The translations under genes were made by a program, and so were the position numbers. The notes under the pieces are model-generated. The model was not told the origin of the DNA. It saw only the letters and a program-made list of their open reading frames with translations, and did no database searches. Shown piece by piece: positions 9,555 through 18,200 of a stretch of DNA of 64,000 nt. The stretch's first letter is position 1. Each line of letters opens with the position of its first letter. Source of the DNA: Bacteroidaceae bacterium (GTDB lineage Bacteria > Bacteroidota > Bacteroidia > Bacteroidales > Bacteroidaceae); contig JAFWYQ010000030.1 in assembly GCA_017517605.1 (NCBI GenBank), positions 26,015 through 90,014 on the forward strand, in the 5' to 3' direction.

Positions 9555-9680
9555 TTAGCACACAGAGGCACAGAGACACAGAGTTTTCTCTTTTAGAGAG
9601 GGATTCTTATCTCTGTGCCTTTGTGTCTTTGTGTACAAACAAAAAGAGTAACGGGATTTTCGGGCTGTCCTACACCCCTT
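9555..9680. repeat. Family B element, one-ended copy downstream of tRNA-Gly
   Basis: An inverted pair of CACAGAGACACAGAG-type words (9558-9581 with 9611-9635), followed on the tRNA side by GGGATTTTCGGGCTGTCC. Read away from the tRNA this has the same order as the better-preserved element at 32296-32580. The outer terminal repeat is present only on the tRNA-proximal side. Confidence 0.6.
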
Positions 9681-9697
9681 TACCTTTGGAAGAAACA

Positions 9698-9728
9698 AAA
9701 AAAGGAACTCGCAATGAGTTCCTTTTTT
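9698..9728 (-). terminator. Terminator of the tRNA-Tyr/tRNA-Gly unit
   Basis: A perfect 13-bp stem (9698-9710 with 9716-9728) with a 5-nt loop. Both ends are A/T tracts, so it ends in T6 on the minus strand immediately after tRNA-Gly. Confidence 0.85.
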
Positions 9729-9732
9729 CGTA

Positions 9733-9808
9733 TGGAGCGGAAGACGGGGCTCAAACCCGCGACCCTCAGCTTGGAAGGCTAATGCTCTATCAACTGAGCT
9801 ACTTCCGC
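9733..9808 (-). tRNA. tRNA-Gly (TCC)
   Basis: A full cloverleaf on the minus strand. The acceptor GCGGAAG pairs with CTTCCGC, the discriminator is T, and the 3' CCA is encoded. The anticodon loop CTTCCAA gives TCC, and the T-arm GGGTTTGAGCCCC is intact. It is 76 nt and follows tRNA-Tyr by 10 nt. Confidence 0.95.
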
Positions 9809-9818
9809 AACTTGAATG

Positions 9819-9901
9819 TGGGCAAAGATGGATTCGAACCACCGAAGGCGTAAGCCAGCAGATTTACAGTCTGCCCCATTTGGCCACTCTGGTATTTGCC
9901 C
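9819..9901 (-). tRNA. tRNA-Tyr (GTA)
   Basis: An 83-nt class II tRNA. The acceptor GGGCAAA pairs with TTTGCCC, the anticodon loop CTGTAAA gives GTA, and a long variable arm is present. CCA is not encoded, unlike in the neighbouring tRNA-Gly. It is transcribed first of the pair. Confidence 0.95.
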
Positions 9902-9952
9902 AAGAGCAATTGAGCAGGACACCCTATCCCAATTGCGCTGCAAAGGTACGAC

Positions 9953-10447
9953 TTATTTTTTTAACTTGCAAGCAAAATCAATCATTTTTATCGCGGTGAT
10001 AGCACATTCGTCGCCTTTGTTGCCCAAAGTGCCACCACAACGGTCTTCGGCCTGCTGCATGTTGTTGGTTGTTATCAAACCATAGATCACCGGTATGTCC
10101 GACACGGCATTCAGTTGGCTGATACCGTTGGTTGCTCCCATGCAGACATAGTCGAAGTGAGGGGTATCGCCACGAACTACGCATCCGATGGCAATCACTG
10201 CATCCACTTTACCGCTCTTGACCATCTGAGCCGAACCGTATGTAAGTTCAAAACTTCCGGGCACGGTCTGCACCAGGATGTTTTCGTCCTTGGCACCATG
10301 TTTCTTCAGTGTATTCACCGCCCCTTCGAGCAATGCACCTGTAATGTTACTGTTCCACTCTGAGACAACGACACCGAATCGCATCTCCGACGCGTCAGGA
10401 ACACTCTCCGCGTCGTAATCCGACAAATTGTGAAAGGCTGTAGCCAT
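9953..10447 (-). CDS. ribH: 6,7-dimethyl-8-ribityllumazine synthase
   Basis: A 164-aa enzyme that condenses 5-amino-6-ribitylaminouracil with 3,4-dihydroxy-2-butanone 4-phosphate, the penultimate step of riboflavin synthesis. The N-terminal substrate loop ([10 protein letters not shown]), PGSFELTY and the catalytic-histidine segment [10 protein letters not shown] are visible. The length is normal for the family. It lies downstream of the TPR gene on the same strand with a 237-bp gap, and ends close to tRNA-Tyr. Confidence 0.95.
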   Translation of the reverse strand: MATAFHNLSDYDAESVPDASEMRFGVVVSEWNSNITGALLEGAVNTLKKHGAKDENILVQTVPGSFELTYGSAQMVKSGKVDAVIAIGCVVRGDTPHFDYVCMGATNGISQLNAVSDIPVIYGLITTNNMQQAEDRCGGTLGNKGDECAITAIKMIDFACKLKK

Positions 10448-10600
10448 AATTCTGTATTTAAATTTAGGGGAGTTCAGGAGTTACAGGAGTTCAGACAACA
10501 CCATTGCTTCCATAAACCCTAAACAACCCAAGAATAGTATTTAAGTTCTTATACCTTATTATATATATAGGAGTATCATCCCTGCACTCCTTCTTCATAA

Positions 10601-10648
10601 GAAAAGGCCACACCTTTCCACTTCTGCTTGGAAAAGGTCTGACCTCTC
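10601..10648 (-). terminator. Hairpin after the TPR gene
   Basis: An imperfect stem of about 15 bp on the minus strand (AGGTCAGACCTTTTCC with GGAAAGGTGTGGCCT), then TTTTCTT. It probably ends the TPR transcript before ribH. Confidence 0.55.
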
Positions 10649-10684
10649 TCTTTATCATTCATTCTATATCCACAATGGACGGGA

Positions 10685-11365
10685 TTACTTCATGCTTGCA
10701 CGCTCGATATACTTGTCGATATCGTAAGCCTGTGTAGAGTTGAAGTACTTGTTCTTGATTTGCTTGTAAGCCTCCACAGCCTTAGCGTTCTGACCCAACT
10801 CTTCGTAGAGCTGACCAGCCTGCAACAAGTAGATGGGGCTGAGTGAATGGCTGTCAGACAAAGCAGCGGCTTCCATCAAAGTAGAGGCGGCTTTCTCGTT
10901 CTGGCCCAACTGAGCGTAGCAGTTGCCCAATGTACCCATAGCAGCAGGGGCAATCATTGCATCGTCAGCACTGAAATCATTGAGGTACTTAACAGCCTCT
11001 TCATACTTCTTCAACTGTGCCAAGGCCATACCGGCGTATGCATTGGCCAAGTTGCCGGCCTCTGTACCACCGAACTCATCAGCTACGGCTACAAAACCCA
11101 TAGCGCCCAGGTCATCGCCATTGAGAGCCTGCTCGAACTCACCATTACGGAAATACTGTTCTGCCTGATACAGAGCCTCAGAAGCCTTCAACTCTTTGGG
11201 AGCCTTCACATAGTTGTTGTAACAAAATACAGCAGCGATAATAACTACTACTGCCACAATGCCACCTACGATGGCGTTCTTGTTCTTTGTCAGGAATGCT
11301 TCAGACTTGCTTACCACTTCTGCCACATTCACCAATTCTTCCTGTTTTTTTGTTTCTTTTGCCAT
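10685..11365 (-). CDS. Membrane-anchored tetratricopeptide-repeat protein
   Basis: A 226-aa protein with a charged cytoplasmic N terminus, one transmembrane helix at about residues 33-50, and then TPR units over about 80-220. Typical TPR helix pairs are visible, such as ANAYAGMALAQLKKYEEAVKYL and the LGQNEKAA and LGQNAKAVEAY turns. The layout is like YfgM-type ancillary translocon or periplasmic chaperone proteins, but that link is inference. It is divergent from recF with a shared 175-bp spacer. Confidence 0.8.
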   Translation of the reverse strand: MAKETKKQEELVNVAEVVSKSEAFLTKNKNAIVGGIVAVVVIIAAVFCYNNYVKAPKELKASEALYQAEQYFRNGEFEQALNGDDLGAMGFVAVADEFGGTEAGNLANAYAGMALAQLKKYEEAVKYLNDFSADDAMIAPAAMGTLGNCYAQLGQNEKAASTLMEAAALSDSHSLSPIYLLQAGQLYEELGQNAKAVEAYKQIKNKYFNSTQAYDIDKYIERASMK

Positions 11366-11417
11366 TTTATTATGTTCTTTTTTATTGTTTTCAATCAGAG
11401 TTTTCAGATTCAGCGGG

Positions 11418-11425
11418 CAAATTTA
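11418..11425 (-). promoter_or_regulatory. -7 element for the TPR gene
   Basis: Minus-strand TAAATTTG matches TAnnTTTG, 53 nt before the ATG. The -33 box is not clear (a TTTC about 20-21 nt upstream). Confidence 0.5.
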
Positions 11426-11511
11426 GCCTTTTTCCATAGATTGACGAAATTTGCAGGGCACTTTTTTACATTTATTCAGTCAATTAGGGGTGTTTAATGA
11501 AGAATTATGGC

Positions 11512-11519
11512 TATTTTTG
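11512..11519 (+). promoter_or_regulatory. -7 element for recF
   Basis: TATTTTTG matches the -7 consensus and ends 21 nt before the recF ATG at 11541. No good -33 box is seen. It lies inside the longer open frame and supports the later start. Confidence 0.5.
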
Positions 11520-11540
11520 CGTGCAAATTCAAGAATTGGC

Positions 11541-12641
11541 ATGATACTGAAGCGACTTTCCATTTTAAACTACAAGAATATCCGACAGGCGGAACTGGAG
11601 TTTTCGCCCAAGCTGAACTGTTTCATCGGACACAACGGCATGGGCAAGACCAACCTGTTGGACACGGTCTATTACCTCTCGTTCTGCAAGAGCAGCACCA
11701 ACCCCATCGACTCGCAGATAATCAGCCACGGTGAAGAGTTTTTTGTGGTGCAAGGATTCTACGAGCAGGAGGACGGCACACCCGAAGAGATATACTGCGG
11801 CATGAAGCGCGGCCGCAAGAAACAGTTCAAGCGTAACAAGAAGGAGTACCCGCGCCTGGCCGACCACATCGGATTCATCCCGCTGGTCATCGTGTCGCCA
11901 GCCGACTCGGACTTGATTGCTGGAGGCAGCGAGGAGCGCCGCCGATTCATGGATGTAGTCATCTCGCAGTACGACCGCACTTACCTCGATGCCCTCGTGC
12001 GCTACAACAAGGCCCTGCAACAGCGCAACACCCTGCTGAAGCCCGAAGAGGACCCCGACCCCGAACTGCTCAGCGTGTGGGAGGAGATGATGGCCGCCAC
12101 AGGCGAACTCATCCACCAACGACGCAAAGAGTTCATCGACGAATTCATTCCCACGTTCCGCCGCTTCTACTCCTTCATCTCGCAGGACAACGAAGAGGTG
12201 AGTCTCAGCTACACCTCGCACGCCCAGCGCGGCCCGCTGCTCGACATCATCCGCCAGAGCCGTGCCAAAGACCGCATTGTGGGTTACTCGCTCCACGGCA
12301 TCCACAAGGACGAATTGGAGATGAAACTCAGCGACTTCCCCATCAAGCGTGAAGGTTCACAGGGACAGAACAAGACCTACCTCATTGCCCTGAAGCTGGC
12401 CCAGTTCGACTTCTTGCGCCGCACGGGCAGTCGTACCACACCTATATTATTATTGGATGACATCTTCGACAAGCTCGATGCATCGCGCGTGGAACAGATA
12501 GTCAAATTGGTGGCAGGCGACAGCTTCGGGCAGATATTCATCACCGACCCCAACCGCGACCACCTCGACAGCATCCTCCGCACCATCGACCAACCCTACA
12601 CGCTGTTTGTGGTGGAGGACGGGGAAGTGAAAAGTAACTAA
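11541..12641 (+). CDS. recF: DNA replication and repair protein RecF
   Basis: A 366-aa SMC-like ATPase that loads RecA at single-strand gaps with RecO and RecR. The Walker A motif GHNGMGKT is at residues 30-37. The ABC signature region lies around KREGSQGQNKTY, and the Walker B is LLLDDIFDKLD in the C-terminal part. ATG 11541 (MILKRL) is chosen because RecF proteins begin just before the first beta-strand LxIxNYKNI and the promoter box lies at 11512. The DciA-like gene follows by 26 bp, probably in one operon. Confidence 0.95.
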   Translation: MILKRLSILNYKNIRQAELEFSPKLNCFIGHNGMGKTNLLDTVYYLSFCKSSTNPIDSQIISHGEEFFVVQGFYEQEDGTPEEIYCGMKRGRKKQFKRNKKEYPRLADHIGFIPLVIVSPADSDLIAGGSEERRRFMDVVISQYDRTYLDALVRYNKALQQRNTLLKPEEDPDPELLSVWEEMMAATGELIHQRRKEFIDEFIPTFRRFYSFISQDNEEVSLSYTSHAQRGPLLDIIRQSRAKDRIVGYSLHGIHKDELEMKLSDFPIKREGSQGQNKTYLIALKLAQFDFLRRTGSRTTPILLLDDIFDKLDASRVEQIVKLVAGDSFGQIFITDPNRDHLDSILRTIDQPYTLFVVEDGEVKSN

Positions 12642-12667
12642 TAAATAGGAGAGAACTCCTTAAAAGC

Positions 12668-12958
12668 ATGAAACGCCAAAACGCCCAACCCATCAGCAAC
12701 ATCCTGCAACGATACCTCCGCGAAGAGGGACTGGAATCGCCGCTGAACGAATACCGCCTCATCCAGTCGTGGGAGGCTGTGCTCGGACAAGGCATTGCCC
12801 GCTACACAGGCCGTATGTTCATCAAGAACCAGACACTGCACGTACACCTCACCTCACCCGCCCTGCGACAGGATCTCCAGATGGCACGAAAAAGTCTGGT
12901 TCATCGCCTCAACGAAGCCGTGGGGGCACAGGTGATTGCAGACATCGTGTTTTATTAG
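12668..12958 (+). CDS. DciA-like protein (DUF721)
   Basis: A 96-aa protein with the DUF721/DciA core: an N-terminal helix pair (LQRYLREEGLE), the W in IQSWEAVLG, a beta-strand segment (TLHVHLTSPALRQDL) and a closing helix. DciA proteins help load the replicative helicase in bacteria lacking DnaC, and the pairing with recF is common. Whether this short form acts in helicase loading is inferred from the family. It probably shares a message with recF, and a strong terminator follows. Confidence 0.82.
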   Translation: MKRQNAQPISNILQRYLREEGLESPLNEYRLIQSWEAVLGQGIARYTGRMFIKNQTLHVHLTSPALRQDLQMARKSLVHRLNEAVGAQVIADIVFY

Positions 12959-13096
12959 TTGTAAATCATTCGTGCCCGACAAGCATCTAAATACCCAACC
13001 CTTAACTAAAGAGAGTTTCTATAAATTAGTTTCTACGTTTATTCAGGGTAGCTTCTCTGCTTGTGATGATTTATAGAACCTCCCTAAAAACTCATC

Positions 13097-13140
13097 ACGC
13101 TGTACACAAAAATTAAAATGTGTGCAGCGTTTTTTGTTTT
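13097..13140 (+). terminator. Terminator of the recF-dciA unit
   Basis: A 12-bp stem with one G-U pair (13097-13108 with 13119-13130), then TTTTTGTTTT. Confidence 0.85.
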
Positions 13141-13149
13141 CTCTAATCA

Positions 13150-13215
13150 GAATTCTCTAATCATCGTCGTTGATTACATGATTAACGACGTTGATTATAT
13201 GATTAACGTCGATGA
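13150..13215. repeat. Palindrome built of ATGATTAACG words
   Basis: Outer arms AATCATCGTCGTT and AACGTCGATGATT pair with one mismatch, and GATTAACG repeats inside. It lies in the 630-bp gene-free stretch 12959-13588, which otherwise holds the dciA terminator, A/T-rich DNA and the blaI promoter and leader. Confidence 0.65.
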
Positions 13216-13428
13216 TTAAACTTTTTGCTTAGCATAGTTTATTTTTTGCTACGGCCAAACTGATTTTTCTGTGCAGTATATAGGGTTTTTCCCTTAAGAT
13301 TTATCCAATAGCCCCATAAAGCATTCTGGCAAAGCCTATTATCTTTATAGAAACTATAGTTCCTATAGAATCTATAGCGCCATAGATTCTTAACGAATCT
13401 TAAAAATATTTCATCTACTATTAAAATA

Positions 13429-13460
13429 GTTGCAGAATATTTGGGCATCATTTACCTTTG
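13429..13460 (+). promoter_or_regulatory. Promoter of the blaI locus
   Basis: GTTG (13429-13432), a 20-nt spacer, then TACCTTTG (13453-13460). Transcription from here gives a leader of about 120 nt made largely of repeat words. Confidence 0.7.
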
Positions 13461-13483
13461 CCGCAGAATCAGTGAAGAACTAC

Positions 13484-13580
13484 AAGTGACGAGTGACGAG
13501 CTACGAGCTACAAGCTACGAGTGGAATGTTCGATACCGCATCCTTCCTTGTCAACTTGTCAACTCGTCAACTTAAAAACT
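13484..13580 (+). repeat. Repeat-word leader of blaI (family D)
   Basis: Direct words GTGACGAG, CTACGAG and CTACAAG (13484-13520), then GTCAACTTGTCAACTCGTCAACTT. It lies between the promoter and the blaI ATG. The same words recur at 32382-32430 and 46150-46232, and once inside the M56 gene near 16288. Confidence 0.6.
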
Positions 13581-13588
13581 CAAAAAAC

Positions 13589-13975
13589 ATGGATTTAGAA
13601 ACCAAACATCGAAGCCTCACCAAGTCGGAACTGCACTTGATGAACCTCCTTTGGGACAAGGGAGAGGCCACTGTAAACGACCTGTTGGCCATGATGCCCG
13701 AACCACGCCCCGCCTACACCACCACCCTGACGGTGATGCGTGTGCTGGCCAGCAAAGGCATCGTCGAAGCCAAGCTGGGTAGTGGCAAGGCACACATCTA
13801 CGTCCCCATCATGACCCGCGAGGAATACACGCAAGGATTCATGGAAGAGACTCGCAACACCCTGTTCAAAGGCTCTTTCTCGGCCCTGCTCTCCTTCTTT
13901 GCCGAGCGCGAGCGACTTGCTGCCGACGAGGTGGAGCGCATCATCGCCCTGCTGAAGAAGAACCAGAAGGAGTGA
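13589..13975 (+). CDS. blaI: BlaI/MecI/CopY-family transcriptional repressor
   Basis: A 128-aa winged-helix repressor. The N-terminal HTH (LTKSELHLMNLLWDKG, then VNDLLAMM and TTTLTVMRVLASKG) and the C-terminal dimerisation helices are typical of BlaI. Partner M56 proteases trigger cleavage of such repressors. ATG 13589 (MDLETK) fits the family; the longer frame starts inside repeat DNA. The next two genes follow on the same strand, the second being an M56 protease, so this is a BlaI/BlaR1-type regulatory locus. No beta-lactamase or other obvious target gene is beside it. Confidence 0.92.
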   Translation: MDLETKHRSLTKSELHLMNLLWDKGEATVNDLLAMMPEPRPAYTTTLTVMRVLASKGIVEAKLGSGKAHIYVPIMTREEYTQGFMEETRNTLFKGSFSALLSFFAERERLAADEVERIIALLKKNQKE

Positions 13976-14054
13976 AAGAGAGTGAAGAACGAAGAGTGAA
14001 GAACGAAGAGTGAAGAATCATATAGGAAATAAACCACCTAAACATATCAGAAAC

Positions 14055-15041
14055 ATGAAGACGATGAAAGACTTTAGACGCGCCATGCTATTTATGGCCC
14101 TCTGCGTCACTTGCTTGCTCGGAGCAAAGGCAGCAAACATTACTAATGACAACAACGAGGAGGACGACCCCTACAAGGAGTTTGTCTCGCCCCAATGGGG
14201 AATGAAGTGCCCCGAAGGATACATCCGACTGACCGAATACAAGAAACTGGCCGAAACGGATGCCACTGCCAGCAAACAGTACGAAAAGTTGGTGAATACC
14301 ATGAGCAAGGCTAAGGCCAAACGACAGAAACTGATGAAGAAGCAGTTGAAGAAGGTGACCACCCGCACGATAAATGTGGAAACCAAGGCAGAGAAGTACG
14401 CCAACCGCCTGTTCAAGCGTGCCAAGATAGAGATGATGGATTTGGGAGCCTACCGCCTGCCCGACGGTACCATCGTCATCGAGGATGACAAGAGCGAGAA
14501 ATCCTACGTGAAGATTCCCGTCCAGTGGCAGAAGGGCACCGACTCAGAAGCTGGACGCCCCTACAACCAGGCTCCCATCTTGGAGCGCGACATGTCGCCC
14601 AACTACAGTGCCCACAACGAGCAGACTTGGCCCGTATATACCGACGTGCAGACCGTCAGCTGGGGGAAGTACGGAGATCAGCCTGAGGTGTTCCGTGGCA
14701 AGGATTGCACCTATGTGGTTGTGTACAACGGTGGACTACATTACCATCACTGGTTCCACCCATGTTCGGACAGCAAACTGGTTGATCCTGAAACAGGCAC
14801 CCAATATATGGTGCGCCAATTGGAGCATTTTCCCTTGGACAAATATTTCTGGGTGCACAATGTGACTAACCAATGTATCAAGCGTGTCTTTATCTACCCT
14901 CTCCTGCCCGAGCACGTGAAGACTGTGGATTACATCCCTGGCAAAATCCCTGCCGAGGAGAAGTTGGGTAACGCTTCTCCCTACGAGGAGTACCATGGTC
15001 TGGAGGTAAAGACTCTACCAATGGGAAAAGTGATTTATTGA
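14055..15041 (+). CDS. Secreted protein sharing the C-terminal domain of the M56 protease
   Basis: A 328-aa protein with a signal peptide (basic start, then AMLFMALCVTCLLGAKAA). The mature part aligns end to end with the last 290 residues of the M56 protease downstream. Shared landmarks in the same order are SPQWG, RLT-YKKLAETDATA, GAYRLPDGTIV, SPNYS..NEQTWPVYT, VFRGKDCTYVV and a final KV-Y. I do not recognise the domain. A basic helical stretch (about 85-120) separates two beta-rich parts. It sits between blaI and the protease, 79 bp from blaI. A ligand or decoy for the protease sensor is one inference. ATG 14055 gives the signal peptide directly. Confidence 0.75.
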   Translation: MKTMKDFRRAMLFMALCVTCLLGAKAANITNDNNEEDDPYKEFVSPQWGMKCPEGYIRLTEYKKLAETDATASKQYEKLVNTMSKAKAKRQKLMKKQLKKVTTRTINVETKAEKYANRLFKRAKIEMMDLGAYRLPDGTIVIEDDKSEKSYVKIPVQWQKGTDSEAGRPYNQAPILERDMSPNYSAHNEQTWPVYTDVQTVSWGKYGDQPEVFRGKDCTYVVVYNGGLHYHHWFHPCSDSKLVDPETGTQYMVRQLEHFPLDKYFWVHNVTNQCIKRVFIYPLLPEHVKTVDYIPGKIPAEEKLGNASPYEEYHGLEVKTLPMGKVIY

Positions 15042-15134
15042 TTAACCAGAATTTGGAATAAAGAGTTTCGTGTGGAAAAGTAACTAAAAATCTCCCTCTA
15101 AGTTAACAAACCTTTGTACACAAGTTCATCATTG

Positions 15135-15213
15135 CCGTAGGGGCGGACCTATGTGTCCGCCCAAAGATGCAGAGCATTGATATTCGGGCAGACACATAGG
15201 TCTGCCCCTACGG
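15135..15213. repeat. Palindromic element, family A, copy 2
   Basis: Two back-to-back hairpins: the left arm is GGGCGGAC/GTCCGCCC and the right arm is GGGCAGAC/GTCTGCCC, with complementary loops CTATGT and ACATAG. It lies 39 bp before the M56 gene, so it is probably transcribed in its leader. Confidence 0.8.
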
Positions 15214-15251
15214 TGGACGATAACACAAAAACAACTCAACATCATCAATTT

Positions 15252-18200
15252 ATGGAAGCCTTATATTCAATTCTCCCCATAGCAGGGCGTTTCGTACTGG
15301 CATCGGCCCTGCTGATGGCCCTCTACTGGGTCGTGTGGCGCAAGCAAGCCACCTATCGCGCCAAGCGCATGTATCTGCTCACCATGCCCACTGTAGCAAT
15401 CATCATATCCCTGCTGCAAGTGGAGGTGTACAAGCCCGAGCCAATCGTTGTAGAAGTTACAAGCAACGAACTGCAGGCTGCGAGTGAATCCCTCACTTAC
15501 AGTCCCCTCCACGACCTTTTCCCAAGGGAAGGAGTGAATAGTGCCGAACCGCTCACCGCTTCGTCAGAAGCCAAAACCATGCATACGGAAAGTGCCACAT
15601 ACGCAGCCGGTTCAGACACTTCACTCCCTTCCCACGAGGAGGACACGGAATGGGGCCTCACCCTCACAGGTATCGCCTATACCTTAATTATATTGGCACT
15701 GTTCACCCCCTTTGCCTTCAGTCTGTACCAAGTGCGCCGTCTGCGCAGGGAGGTGAGCGTGCGCAAGGACGACAACGAGCACGACATCCACGTCCTGATG
15801 GGTAGCGTGGTGAAGGCCCCCTTCTCGTTCTACCGCACCATCTTCATGCCGTTGGCCCTGACCGAGGCGCAACGCCGCATGATTATGGAACACGAACGGG
15901 CACACATCCTGCACCGCCACTACATCGACGTGTGGGTGAGCGAGACGGTGACCCGCCTCCTGTGGTGGAACCCCTTCCTGTGGTGGGCACGCGCGGAATT
16001 GCGCAACGTGCACGAGTTTGAGGCCGACAGCGAAGTGCTGGCCACGGGCGAGGATGTATTGGCCTACCAGACCATCCTTATCGAAGAGGTGCTGCACGGC
16101 GATGTCATCATAGCCAACGGCTTCAACCACTCCTTCATCCGCCGCCGCTTTGTGGAGATGCTGCAAACCTCCAACCGCCGCATGACCACCTGGGCCAAGG
16201 CCGGCACGACGGCATGGTTACTCCTCACCGCCGCCCTGATGTGCTGCACCGTGGGCGAAGCGGAGACAGTATATAAAGTGAAGAGTGACGAGCTACAAGT
16301 GACTATTGACGGAGCTTTCAACACGGGAGAAAAGGTTGTCCGCTTTAATCACCGATATGTAGTTGAAAAAGATTTGGACAAGAGAGACTCACTCATGTGG
16401 GCACACGCTTATTCCATCCCGGCTGACTTTAATATAAGCATCGGCATGAAGTCGAAAGAAGAACAGAAATTGTTTGAGAGATTCATGATGATCTGGAGTA
16501 TCATTGTTGACCACAATGGACTGTTGGAAAGAGGCGAGATTCCCACACACGAAAGTCTGACAGAAGAGGAGGAGAGAAACGGTATAGTAAAGGCTAAAGA
16601 ACTTTATCGTGAAAAGTTAATGCAAACGCTTTCTCAAATAGATGCTCCTCTGCACGATACATTAAACCTGTTCTTAGAAAAGTTCGGACTGGACTTTGTA
16701 CTGCCAAAAGGAAAAGATTTCCGTGTACGATACAAAACTCACAATGGAGAACCTGCATTCTTTACAAAATCCGAGCAAAAGAAAGAAACAGTTCCTGCAG
16801 ACAGCGGCCAATGGCATCAAGCAAAAGTCATAAATCCAAGAGACTACTTACCCGAAGTGCTCTCCCAAATAGACAATTTGAATGCGGATGCAGTGGTACA
16901 ATTACTGAGCACCGCGGCTTCTGTGCAGGAATTGACTCCCGAACAATACGAAGAATTGAAGAAAACAATGCCCAACAAGAACCTTCCTTCTTTGGACAGT
17001 ATCAACAGCAACGCACGTGAAATAAAGAAGGCTATAGAAACAATAATGCTTGAAGGAATGACAGGAATGCAAACGGCCATCGCCAACTCCATTCGAGAAG
17101 CAGCTCTAAAGCCCGGTGAGGTGGTGGATGTTCCAATGACAACCTTTGAAGAGTCATTTGACACCACATTTACCGTTACCGTGGAAGCGCCATGGACCGA
17201 GGAGGTTGTCATTGACAATTCCTTCGAAGCACAAAACAAGGCGCTGCTGCGTTTCATAGCCAACTGGTTCGAGTTGAGCGAAAACGGTGTATTCCTTCCG
17301 AAGTCAGAGTATGAAAAAAAGAACATAGACATGGAGGAATACCCCTCCTACGAAGAGTATAGCAAGAATTGGAATACAAATATAGTTTTGGAGACACAGT
17401 TATTGTCACGTTATCTCAATAAGCTGAACAGCGAACTCCGCCCCCAAGTGGAAGCACTGCTCAAAGAACATGGTTGGATTATTCCGCGTGAGAAAGACCT
17501 CTACATAACCATCAGGTCCGACGCTTTCAACAAGACATGGACGTTCAAGAAGAGGCCCAGAAGCTCGGGCATAACGGTCGGTCCTCTCACGGAACAAGAG
17601 ATTTTACGGATGAAGGAGGATGCTGCATCAAAAATAAATAAGCAACTCTTCATGTGTTTCATATCATGGGGACTCTACTACTCTCCCAATATATCAGGGG
17701 TTAGCGATGACGAGTACAAAATCGCCAAGAAAATTCAACCAGACCTGCCAAAAGCATCTGAGGTAAATCAAAGCAAAGAACTCACGTGGACGGTGAAGCA
17801 ACTCTACATCGAACACCTTTTGAAGGACGTAAACGAGGGAGTAGCCAATCAAGTAAGGAATGCCATCAAGAAATACAGTACTGATGACTACTTGGGAAAA
17901 GAACTGTACTTCACCATCGACCTTGGCACACATGAAATACATGTCAAAAAGGAAAAAGGAAAAGAGTTAACGAGCCAGTTTTTATGGGAAAAGGGGAAAC
18001 CGCTTCCCGAAGGGTTCCTGCCATCAGAGAAAGACAAGGCTGCAACCAACACCTCAGCAAACGAACCAGCCATCACCAACGACGCTTCGCTGAGAGAGCA
18101 GGACGAAGCATTGCAAGCGTTCTTCAGAGGTTGGTTCGACATGAACAAGAGCTCACAGGAGCCCATGTTGACAGAAGAAGAATTTCAGCAAGCAATCAAG

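Noticed and set aside
13239-13451. A 70-codon minus-strand frame in the blaI upstream spacer
   Set aside because: It crosses the blaI promoter and A/T-rich DNA and looks random.
13493-13588. N-terminal extension of BlaI
   Set aside because: These codons come from tandem repeat words in the leader and do not match the family.
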